This document shows, piece after piece, positions 1 through 5,984 of a DNA stretch of 6,674 nucleotides. How positions within the stretch are numbered: the stretch's first letter is position 1; each line of letters opens with the position of its first letter. The position numbers and the translations under genes were made by a program. The DNA is from an uncultured Cryomorphaceae bacterium. Lineage in GTDB: Bacteria; Bacteroidota; Bacteroidia; Flavobacteriales; Schleiferiaceae. The stretch lies in the NCBI GenBank assembly GCA_937900215.1, contig CALCFH010000478.1:1-6674 (forward strand). The letters are read 5' to 3'. Under the pieces are notes generated by a model. The model worked only from the letters and a program-made list of their open reading frames with translations. It did no database searches and had not been told where the DNA came from.

Positions 1-81
1 AATGGGTTTCCACCATATACCACTTAAAAGAATAAGTACGTAGAGTATACCAGATAAAGAGCGCTTAGTGAAATTGTTCAT
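1..81 (-). CDS. cdsA: Phosphatidate cytidylyltransferase (CdsA), N-terminal fragment cut by window edge
   Basis: The first 27 codons of a gene running off the left edge are visible, starting MNNFTKRSLSGILYV and continuing into a hydrophobic stretch that ends with WWKP. The pattern of a short polar start, a KR pair, then S/T-G-I-Y-V entering a membrane helix resembles the beginning of CdsA, the multi-pass enzyme that makes CDP-diacylglycerol from phosphatidic acid and CTP for phospholipid synthesis. Its ATG shares four bases (ATGA) with the stop of the upstream LUD gene, which indicates translational coupling and operon membership. As recalled, cdsA usually follows ftsH and the LUD gene in Bacteroidota, which supports the call. 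The catalytic C-terminal region is outside the window, so identity rests on the N-terminus and gene order; another membrane protein is possible. Confidence 0.7.
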   Translation of the reverse strand, partial: MNNFTKRSLSGILYVLILLSGIWWKPI

Positions 82-701
82 GCAATGGATTCTTCAAGAA
101 GCAGCAAGAATAGTTCTTTTCTCGATGTTGAAGCTTCATTTCCTAGTTCTATTCTGTGCAGTGGGGCGTGAATAGTTGTGATCTGATTGGGGATCTTCCC
201 CGAGTGTCTCTCGCGAATCATAGTCAATCCGGTATTCAATTTATCGGCAAATTGAGATGTATCCGCAATTACAACGTATTTCTCTGGTAGTTGGTCTAGC
301 TTTTTTCCCATCATTTGTTTTGACGAGATCATAACAGCTCCAATGAATGCAACTAAGCATTCGCAATCAGTTAAGAAAACCTTGGCACTGGAAGAGTCTG
401 TAAAAGACAAATTACAGTCTTTAAACAGCTCCTGAATGCCAGCATTTGGACAGTAAAATGAGTCAGTATTGAGTTCTTCAGCGATCATTTTGAGACTTAG
501 TTGCGCCTCTTTCATGTTCTGACAATAAATGAATTTACCTCCTTCATGATTGAAACGCTTTGCAAAGCGCACATCAATAGGGTCATTTTCATCAATTTTT
601 AAATAAAGCTCTTCCGGATTCTCTTGGGAATCCGGTTCGCCGCTTAGCATTTTTAGGAAGCGTTTAATCACGCCGATTTCACTCTTTTTGTTCTTTCCCA
701 T
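78..701 (-). CDS. LUD (LutC/YkgG-like) domain protein of the ftsH operon
   Basis: A 207-residue soluble protein without signal peptide or membrane segment. The region around residues 115-178, with FIGAVMISSKQ, LPEKYVVIADTSQ, MIRERHSGKIP and QITTIHAP, matches the layout of the LUD family, whose best-known members LutB and LutC take part in lactate oxidation. There is no lutA or lutB here; the gene sits between ftsH and cdsA, a placement I recall from many Bacteroidota, so a role in lactate use is not supported and the function is unknown. The family motif near the C-terminus, GPSRTADIE in LutC proteins, is replaced by APLHRIELG (residues 179-187), so a ligand-binding function may be changed or lost. 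Five cysteines (60, 84, 96, 113, 115) are scattered and form no ferredoxin-like cluster. A UGA codon directly precedes the ATG, so the start cannot lie further upstream. The stop overlaps the next gene by ATGA. Confidence 0.75.
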   Translation of the reverse strand: MGKNKKSEIGVIKRFLKMLSGEPDSQENPEELYLKIDENDPIDVRFAKRFNHEGGKFIYCQNMKEAQLSLKMIAEELNTDSFYCPNAGIQELFKDCNLSFTDSSSAKVFLTDCECLVAFIGAVMISSKQMMGKKLDQLPEKYVVIADTSQFADKLNTGLTMIRERHSGKIPNQITTIHAPLHRIELGNEASTSRKELFLLLLEESIA

Positions 702-704
702 TCA

Positions 705-724
705 GCAACTAAGGTAATAGTTGC
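705..724 (-). repeat. Perfect 7-bp inverted repeat just before the LUD gene start codon
   Basis: Arms GCAACTA and TAGTTGC (705-711 and 718-724) are perfectly complementary around a 6-base loop. In the minus-strand mRNA the hairpin would end three bases before the AUG of the LUD gene, inside the 48-bp gap after ftsH. No U-run follows, so it is not a standard intrinsic terminator. It could hinder ribosome access to the LUD start, act as an mRNA processing or stability site that sets LUD/cdsA expression relative to ftsH, or be a chance structure. The repeat itself is plain in the sequence; any function is inference. Confidence 0.5.
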
Positions 725-749
725 AATTGAAATTCAAACACAGTTAAAT

Positions 750-2789
750 CTATTGTGCTGAAGTTATTTCAGGGTCCTTATTTTTTTTGCTCAAGGCATC
801 GGATAATTCATCGGCTCCAACCTGAATCCATGGTCTTTTTCCGAATATTGCCTCTAGATTTTCTTTAAAAATCACTTCCTTTTCAAGGAGTAACTCTGCT
901 AATAAATCTAATTTATCTCTATTGGCGCTAAGCAATTCTTTTGCCCTATCATACTGAGATCGAACAATTTTCTGGATTTCTTCGTCTATAATTTGCGCAG
1001 TTTTTTCACTGTAAGGCTTGCCAAAACCATATTCATTCTGTCCTGAAGAATCATAATAAGTGATATTCCCTAATTTTTCATTTAGGCCATAAATGGTCAC
1101 CATGGAATTAGCCTGCTTGGTTACTTTTTCTAGATCAGACAGTGCGCCAGTTGAGATTTTATTGAAAATTACCTCTTCTGCAGCTCTTCCACCTAAAGCG
1201 GCGCACATCTCGTCTAGCATTTGATCGGTGTTGGACAGATGACGCTCTTCGGGCATATACCAAGCAGCTCCAAGAGATATTCCTCTTGGTACGATAGTAA
1301 CCTTTACCAAGGGAGCAGCGTGTTCAAGCATCCAACTAACAGTGGCATGTCCTGCCTCATGATATGCGATTACCCTCTTTTCACTTTCGGTAATGATTTT
1401 CGCTTTCTTTTCTAAACCGCCTACTATTCTATCTACTGCATCTAGAAAATCCTGTTTTTCTACTTGAGTCTTATTTTTTCGAGCTGCTATTAAGGCAGCC
1501 TCATTGCATACATTGGCAATATCCGCTCCAGAAAATCCTGGAGTTTGTCTGGATAAAAAGTCAATATCAATATCAGTTCCCAGTTTTAAGGGTTTTAAGT
1601 GCACTTCAATGATTTCTTTTCGTTCTCTTAAATCAGGAAGATCAATGTAAATCAGACGGTCAAATCTGCCGGCACGTATGAGCGCTCTATCTAATATGTC
1701 TGCTCGGTTGGTAGCCCCAAGTACAATTACGTGGTCCTTAGTATTGAAGCCATCCATTTCGGTTAGAAGCTGGTTGAGGGTGTTTTCTCTCTCATCATTC
1801 CCTCCTGTAAAAGCATTCTTGCCGCGCGCTCTACCGATTGCATCTATCTCATCGATAAAGATTATGGCAGGAGATTTTTCTTTGGCTTGTTTGAATAAGT
1901 CGCGTACTCTAGATGCTCCAACACCGACAAACATCTCAACAAAATCAGAGCCCGACAAAGAGAAAAACGGAACTTTTGCTTCACCTGCAACAGCTTTGGC
2001 TAGAAGGGTTTTACCAGTGCCTGGAGGTCCAACCAAAAGAGCTCCCTTTGGTATTTTTCCACCTAAAGAAGTGTACTTATCTGGATTTTTAAGGAATTGA
2101 ACGATTTCTTCAACTTCTTCTTTTGCACCTTCCAAGCCCGCTACATCTGAAAAAGTAGTTTTAACATTGGTGTCTTTATCGAACAACGTGGCCTTCGACT
2201 TTCCAATATTAAATATCTGACCACCAGGGCCTCCACCTCCTCCAGCATTCATTCTTCGCATTATGAATACCCAAAGACCGACTATCAATAACAAGGGAAA
2301 TATCCAAGCCAATACTTCACCCCAATAGTCGTGACGTTCTTCATAATCAATTCTGATTCGATTGTCAGTTTCTAGGTAAATCTCTTTTAAATTAGACTCA
2401 AAGACTTCAAATGGATATTCAAAGCGGTAATGTGGCCCAGGGTTAATTCCTTCACCTATAGACTTTTCTTTGACTTTCTTATACTTTGGGTTGTTTTTAA
2501 GCGCCTCCTCAGAAATATAAATCTCAATATTATTTTGATTTATAATTTTTACACGGCTCACTTCTCCGGCCTTAACCATTGTTTCAAACTCAGGGAAATT
2601 GCTTGTTTCCATAGTATTACCTAGGCTTCCAACAATTTGTATTCCAATGAAAAGAACCAATAGTCCGGCGTAGATCCAATAAAAATTATTTCTTTTATTG
2701 CCGTTATTCCCCCCTTGTGGAGCTTTATTTCCTTTAGAAAATTGTTCTTTCAATTTATTAAGCTGATTCTTTTCTTCTTCTGTACTCAT
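750..2789 (-). CDS. ftsH: ATP-dependent zinc metalloprotease FtsH
   Basis: Membrane-anchored AAA+ protease that pulls out and degrades damaged membrane proteins and short-lived cytosolic regulators. The 679-residue product has the full family layout: a polar N-terminus, membrane helix 1 (about 36-56), a periplasmic domain (57-155), membrane helix 2 (about 156-178), a glycine-rich linker (183-190), Walker A GPPGTGKT (254-261), pore loop FVG (287-289), Walker B IIFIDE (309-314), second region of homology with arginine fingers R372 and R375 in IRAGRFDR, zinc site HEAGH (477-481) and probable third zinc ligand D552 in STGALSDLE. All catalytic residues are present, so it should be active as a hexamer. 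It follows rsfS by 13 bp; an in-frame TAA lies just upstream of the ATG, fixing the start. The arginine-finger loop has Ala where many other FtsH proteins have Pro, a variant I recall from Bacteroidota. Confidence 0.98.
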   Translation of the reverse strand: MSTEEEKNQLNKLKEQFSKGNKAPQGGNNGNKRNNFYWIYAGLLVLFIGIQIVGSLGNTMETSNFPEFETMVKAGEVSRVKIINQNNIEIYISEEALKNNPKYKKVKEKSIGEGINPGPHYRFEYPFEVFESNLKEIYLETDNRIRIDYEERHDYWGEVLAWIFPLLLIVGLWVFIMRRMNAGGGGGPGGQIFNIGKSKATLFDKDTNVKTTFSDVAGLEGAKEEVEEIVQFLKNPDKYTSLGGKIPKGALLVGPPGTGKTLLAKAVAGEAKVPFFSLSGSDFVEMFVGVGASRVRDLFKQAKEKSPAIIFIDEIDAIGRARGKNAFTGGNDERENTLNQLLTEMDGFNTKDHVIVLGATNRADILDRALIRAGRFDRLIYIDLPDLRERKEIIEVHLKPLKLGTDIDIDFLSRQTPGFSGADIANVCNEAALIAARKNKTQVEKQDFLDAVDRIVGGLEKKAKIITESEKRVIAYHEAGHATVSWMLEHAAPLVKVTIVPRGISLGAAWYMPEERHLSNTDQMLDEMCAALGGRAAEEVIFNKISTGALSDLEKVTKQANSMVTIYGLNEKLGNITYYDSSGQNEYGFGKPYSEKTAQIIDEEIQKIVRSQYDRAKELLSANRDKLDLLAELLLEKEVIFKENLEAIFGKRPWIQVGADELSDALSKKNKDPEITSAQ

Positions 2790-2802
2790 TCTAAATCTTT
2801 AA

Positions 2803-3156
2803 TTAGGCACCCAAAACCGGTGCATCTCCCCATAAACTTTCTAAATCATAAAACGCACGTGCTTCGGTTCTGAAAATATGCACCACAACACTTACATAGT
2901 CCATTAAAACCCATTCAAGGTTTTCCAGACCCTCTACATGCCAAGGCTTTTCTTTTCCTTTTTCAAACACAAGCTTTTCTACTGAATTGCTCAAAGCACG
3001 CACTTGGGTACCCGATTGTGCGTTGGCTATAACAAAAAAGTCGCATACAGAGTTCTCGATCGACCGAAGATCTAATACTGTAATTGCTTCTCCTTTTATT
3101 TCTTCAAGACCTTCAACAATTTGCTCGACAAGTGCTTCTGAAACGTGTTTACTCAT
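2803..3156 (-). CDS. rsfS: Ribosome silencing factor RsfS (Iojap/DUF143 family)
   Basis: A 117-residue protein of normal family length. RsfS binds protein L14 (uL14) of the large ribosomal subunit and blocks joining with the small subunit, lowering translation when nutrients are short. Family signatures are present in order: LDLRSIENSVCDFFVIANAQ (29-48), the helix QVRALSNSVEKLV (51-63), HVEGLENLEWVLMDYVSVVVHIF (73-95) and R-x-FYDLE-x-LWGDAP (100-113). A TAA stop directly precedes the ATG, so the start is certain. It is the first gene of the minus-strand operon leading into ftsH, 44 bp from the divergent birA gene, and likely uses the -7 box at 3176-3183, giving a leader of only about 15 bases. 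Confidence 0.96.
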   Translation of the reverse strand: MSKHVSEALVEQIVEGLEEIKGEAITVLDLRSIENSVCDFFVIANAQSGTQVRALSNSVEKLVFEKGKEKPWHVEGLENLEWVLMDYVSVVVHIFRTEARAFYDLESLWGDAPVLGA

Positions 3157-3167
3157 TTAGTTCAATA

Positions 3168-3175
3168 TAGATTTG
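3168..3175 (+). promoter_or_regulatory. Putative Bacteroidota -7 promoter box for birA
   Basis: TAGATTTG fits the Bacteroidota primary sigma -7 consensus TAnnTTTG at all fixed positions. A start site about 5-7 bases downstream would leave a leader of roughly 20 bases before the birA ATG at 3201. No good TTG-type -33 element is seen at the usual spacing, where only weak T-rich sequence occurs. The box abuts the opposing box at 3176-3183. Confidence 0.5.
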
Positions 3176-3183
3176 CAAAACTA
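3176..3183 (-). promoter_or_regulatory. Putative Bacteroidota -7 promoter box for rsfS-ftsH operon
   Basis: Read on the minus strand this is TAGTTTTG, a full match to TAnnTTTG. Transcription would begin around 3169-3172, giving a leader of about 15 bases ahead of the rsfS ATG. A TTG-type -33 element is not evident; the equivalent position falls inside the start of birA. The box directly adjoins the birA box, and the 16 bases together are an imperfect palindrome with one mismatched pair. Confidence 0.5.
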
Positions 3184-3200
3184 CTCCATAACCATTGTCC

Positions 3201-3974
3201 ATGACTTATTCATTTGATACTCCCGAGAAAAGGCAAGGCTCCTTCGTATCTACCATTTTTCGGTTAGAAACGATTGATTCTACCAATGAGTATCTAAAGA
3301 GGCTTATTCGGAACAAGGAGATAAATCACGGAACGGTCGTGCTCACCAAACACCAAAATTTAGGCCGTGGGCAAATGGGGACAAGCTGGCAGGATGAACA
3401 CGGAAAGAGTGTTCTTATGAGTCTTGTTCTGCGCAGACCTCCGCTAAAAATTGATCGTCAATTCGTATTGAACATGTCAATATGTCTGTCTGTTTTTGAT
3501 GCCATATCGAGTCGTGTGGATGATGTGAGTATAAAGTGGCCAAATGATATTATGATAAAGGGGAAGAAGTGTGCAGGAATTTTAATTGAAAACATTCTGT
3601 CTACTTTTTGGGAGCACAGCATAATAGGAATTGGAATCAATGTGAATAATGAGAATTTTGAGGGGTTAGAAAATGCTACTTCTCTTTCTGGGGTATTGGG
3701 AAAGAAGCTGGAATTGGATGAGATAGAAAAGGATTTATACAATTTTTTGGACTCAAGGCTTGAGCAGCTTTGGCAAATGAAATGGACGCATATTTTGGCA
3801 GAGTATCACGATAGCCTATTCGGAAAGGGAGTTTGGAGAAAATATAAATATCAAGGGAAGATCATTGAGGGCTCTATTCAGGGTGTTCGTGAAAGTGGTC
3901 AGCTTGTATTGAGTTGTAGAGACGGAGTCTATCTTTATCCGAATATTAAGGAGCTTATTTATTTAGAAAAATGA
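3201..3974 (+). CDS. birA: Biotin--[acetyl-CoA-carboxylase] ligase, catalytic type without DNA-binding domain
   Basis: Cytosolic enzyme that activates biotin with ATP to biotinyl-5'-AMP and attaches it to the carrier-protein lysine of acetyl-CoA carboxylase and other biotin enzymes. The 257-residue product has the ligase motifs: DSTNEYLK with STN at 27-29, GRGQMGTSW (55-63, the biotinyl-AMP loop), KWPND with probable catalytic K112 (112-116), KCAGILIE (123-130) and GIGINVNN (143-150), then a C-terminal beta domain. It has no N-terminal winged helix, so it is a group I ligase and unlikely to repress transcription. A TTG at 3195 could extend it by two codons, but the ATG at 3201 is preferred; an in-frame TAA at 3189-3191 excludes anything longer. 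It diverges from rsfS, and its stop overlaps the next gene by ATGA. Confidence 0.95.
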   Translation: MTYSFDTPEKRQGSFVSTIFRLETIDSTNEYLKRLIRNKEINHGTVVLTKHQNLGRGQMGTSWQDEHGKSVLMSLVLRRPPLKIDRQFVLNMSICLSVFDAISSRVDDVSIKWPNDIMIKGKKCAGILIENILSTFWEHSIIGIGINVNNENFEGLENATSLSGVLGKKLELDEIEKDLYNFLDSRLEQLWQMKWTHILAEYHDSLFGKGVWRKYKYQGKIIEGSIQGVRESGQLVLSCRDGVYLYPNIKELIYLEK

Positions 3975-4564
3975 AAATGAAAAGGATATTCTGTTTGTGC
4001 ATTGTTCTATTTCAACTTGAAATCCAAGCACAAACTCAGGGGGAAGTTCAGGGAAAAATGGACTCATTTCAAGCCTGGGCTTCTGAGAAGTATGAACTAA
4101 AGGAATTAAATATTGTAGAGCCTAATTGGGGAGCTCTGAACAATTCAGATCCTGAGTTTCACATGTATTTTCAGTTTAAGTCTAGAGAAAAAGTTCTCGA
4201 TAATCTTGACAGAAAAGGATATACAAAGATGGATGTAGCGCTATACTATTATGCTACAGAAGAAGATGCTTCCTATGCTTTAAGTGCATGGCTTAAAGAT
4301 TTTATGGAAGGCAAGTCGTTGAGAATGGGCAGGCCAATGAGAACATTTGAATATGCCAAGCCTAGCATTATTCTCATCGATGAAAAATACATAGTTATTC
4401 TACAAATGAAATGTTCAGACTATTTTGTAGAAGACTATGAAAATTGGGTGAAAGCAATGGAAAAACAACTAGGAGATTTTTCTACAATGACCATTGAGGT
4501 ACTTTGTGAGGGTCCTTTAGATTGGACAAAAAATGCTCCAGACCCCAAGGCAAAAAGAAAGTAG
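3971..4564 (+). CDS. Hypothetical secreted protein, coupled to birA
   Basis: I do not recognise this 197-residue protein. It begins MKMKRIFCLCIVLFQLEIQAQ, a short basic start, a hydrophobic core and a likely signal peptidase I site near residue 21. No lipobox fits the cysteines at 8 and 10, so it is probably soluble in the periplasm or exported rather than a lipoprotein. The mature part is mixed alpha/beta in look and rich in aromatic and charged residues, with FHMYFQFK (63-70), MDVALYYYATEEDASYALSAWL (87-108), SIILIDEKYIVILQMKCSDYF (132-152) and a basic tail ending DPKAKRK. Two mature cysteines (148, 179) could form a disulfide. Its ATG overlaps the birA stop by ATGA, so expression probably depends on birA translation; a second ATG two codons on (3977) is an alternative start. 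The combination with biotin ligase suggests no clear joint function. Confidence 0.8.
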   Translation: MKMKRIFCLCIVLFQLEIQAQTQGEVQGKMDSFQAWASEKYELKELNIVEPNWGALNNSDPEFHMYFQFKSREKVLDNLDRKGYTKMDVALYYYATEEDASYALSAWLKDFMEGKSLRMGRPMRTFEYAKPSIILIDEKYIVILQMKCSDYFVEDYENWVKAMEKQLGDFSTMTIEVLCEGPLDWTKNAPDPKAKRK

Positions 4565-4580
4565 AACGACCAACTTTTTT

Positions 4581-5984
4581 TTATTCAGATAGAAGTAGCC
4601 CAGCTTCTTCTAGGAGTTTGAGTTTTTGAATCTCAAATGCCTCCAGCTGTTCAATCCACTTTATTCCTGAGTTTAATTGAGAGCTCTCGCGTGAGTTAAT
4701 GAGGAATAAGTTGCTTTCTCCCATCTTAAATTTCCGCAATTCAACCTCAAAAAGTTGAGAATAATTACTGAAATTTTGTTGAGCCAAGAGACTGTTGTTT
4801 CGATACAGTACCAGGCCCTCGTAATGGGCTCCTAATTTATTAATTAGTGTATTGCGTTTGTCTATTAACTTTAGATTTTGTTCGGTTCTCTTAATCTGAT
4901 TAAGCTTTAAATAGGCTCTTTCTTTCCGAAGAAAGAGTGGCACATTCACTGAGAGGCCTAAAGTATAATTCGAAGTTGGATTAAAATCTTCGGAGTTTAA
5001 GAACTGATCGCTTGGATTTAACCATCTATAGGATGCCTTAGCCTCTGGTAATAGGTTGTTTAGGGCCAGTTTTCTCCCTGCATCTAGACGTACTAGATCT
5101 GCAGATATACCCAGTAATTCTGGCTGAAATTGATCAAGATTTCGGATTATAGATTCTAGAGAGTCGCGAACGAAAAAACTTTGATTCCATTGCGTAATCT
5201 CAATCGGATAAGCAGTAGCTGACAGTCGAAGCGGTAAACTGTCTGCGCCCCATAAATAGGTACTTAATATGAATCTGTTCTTGGTGAGTTCATAATTCAT
5301 TTTTTCTTTATCCATTCGCCTATTTTGCACAAGCGTAAGGGCTTCAATGGTATCTATGGCTGCTACGCCACCGGCGAAAAAGTTAGAACGAATACCTTCG
5401 TATCTCTCCAAGGCATTTTGTAAAGAGCGGTCAACCAGCTTATACTTACCATACGATGCTGCCCAATTCCAATATGAACTCATGGCCTCTGAGACCAGTT
5501 TGTTAAGTGCCATTCTTCTTTCTGCCTCATTGGCAAGCGCAAAAGCTTTGGCTTCTTGAAGTGCAGCTCGACGTGAATCAAAAAGCAATCCTCTTAGAAG
5601 GTTTGCATCCGCGCCCAATTCTACCATTCCATTATCAGGCAGACTAGCTTGTGGATTTAGAAATTCTCCACTGCTATTTTTATAGGCAGCCTTGAAGTCA
5701 ATACCAGGCCACGTTGCAACAGTTAGACCTGCTTTTTGAAGTTGATAGTAATCTTTTCCATCAAATTCTTTTGCATTTTGATCAAATTCAAATTTTGGAT
5801 CAAAAAGACCTTTTGCCTGTAATCGAATCATCTGACTTTCGATGTTTTGAAGATCAGCAATACGGGCAACGGGATGGTTTGGTAAAAGAGCAAAAACGAA
5901 GTCAGGTCTGAATAAAGAACTATCGGATTGGGCCCTTGCCGCTAAGCTAAAAACCAAAGCTAAATATAAATATAAGTACCTCAT
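4581..5984 (-). CDS. TolC-family outer-membrane efflux/secretion channel
   Basis: A 467-residue outer-membrane protein of the TolC/OEP family, the exit duct of tripartite export machines; it is expected to form a trimer with a beta barrel and a long periplasmic alpha-helical tunnel. It has a signal peptide (MRYLYLYLALVFSLAARA, cleavage after residue 18), then two helical repeats: roughly 25-240, with long polar helices including EAKAFALANEAERRMALNKL, and roughly 265-465, with a beta-strand segment YTLGLSVNVPLFLRKERAY followed by LKLNQIKRTEQNLKLIDKR and the closing helix typical of the family. Length is normal and no break is visible. Its ATG overlaps the stop of the upstream adaptor gene by ATGA, so the two are translationally coupled. 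The cargo cannot be read from the sequence; drug efflux, peptide export and type I protein secretion are all possible. Confidence 0.92.
   Translation of the reverse strand: MRYLYLYLALVFSLAARAQSDSSLFRPDFVFALLPNHPVARIADLQNIESQMIRLQAKGLFDPKFEFDQNAKEFDGKDYYQLQKAGLTVATWPGIDFKAAYKNSSGEFLNPQASLPDNGMVELGADANLLRGLLFDSRRAALQEAKAFALANEAERRMALNKLVSEAMSSYWNWAASYGKYKLVDRSLQNALERYEGIRSNFFAGGVAAIDTIEALTLVQNRRMDKEKMNYELTKNRFILSTYLWGADSLPLRLSATAYPIEITQWNQSFFVRDSLESIIRNLDQFQPELLGISADLVRLDAGRKLALNNLLPEAKASYRWLNPSDQFLNSEDFNPTSNYTLGLSVNVPLFLRKERAYLKLNQIKRTEQNLKLIDKRNTLINKLGAHYEGLVLYRNNSLLAQQNFSNYSQLFEVELRKFKMGESNLFLINSRESSQLNSGIKWIEQLEAFEIQKLKLLEEAGLLLSE

Noticed and set aside
735..742. Possible internal promoter box TGTGTTTG for the LUD gene on the minus strand
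   Set aside because: It misses the conserved A at position 2 of TAnnTTTG and has no convincing -33 element; with AT-rich sequence such near matches are expected by chance.
1678..2100. 140-codon open frame on the plus strand
   Set aside because: It lies entirely antisense to the AAA+ domain of ftsH, and its product resembles no known family; open antisense frames are common opposite conserved coding sequence.
3195..3200. TTG start giving birA two extra residues
   Set aside because: An ATG follows six bases later and fits the family N-terminus; TTG starts are rarer. It cannot be excluded, but makes no functional difference.
4509..4544. GGGTC ... GACCC repeat near the end of the secreted protein gene
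   Set aside because: The arms are only 5 bp with a loop of about 26 bases, and the T-run is some 30 bases further on; not a plausible terminator.
4591..4611. Hairpin (5 bp, one mismatch, 3 bp, 3-base loop) near the end of the TolC gene
   Set aside because: It lies inside the coding sequence, and on the minus strand is followed by an A-run rather than a U-run, so it does not fit an intrinsic terminator.
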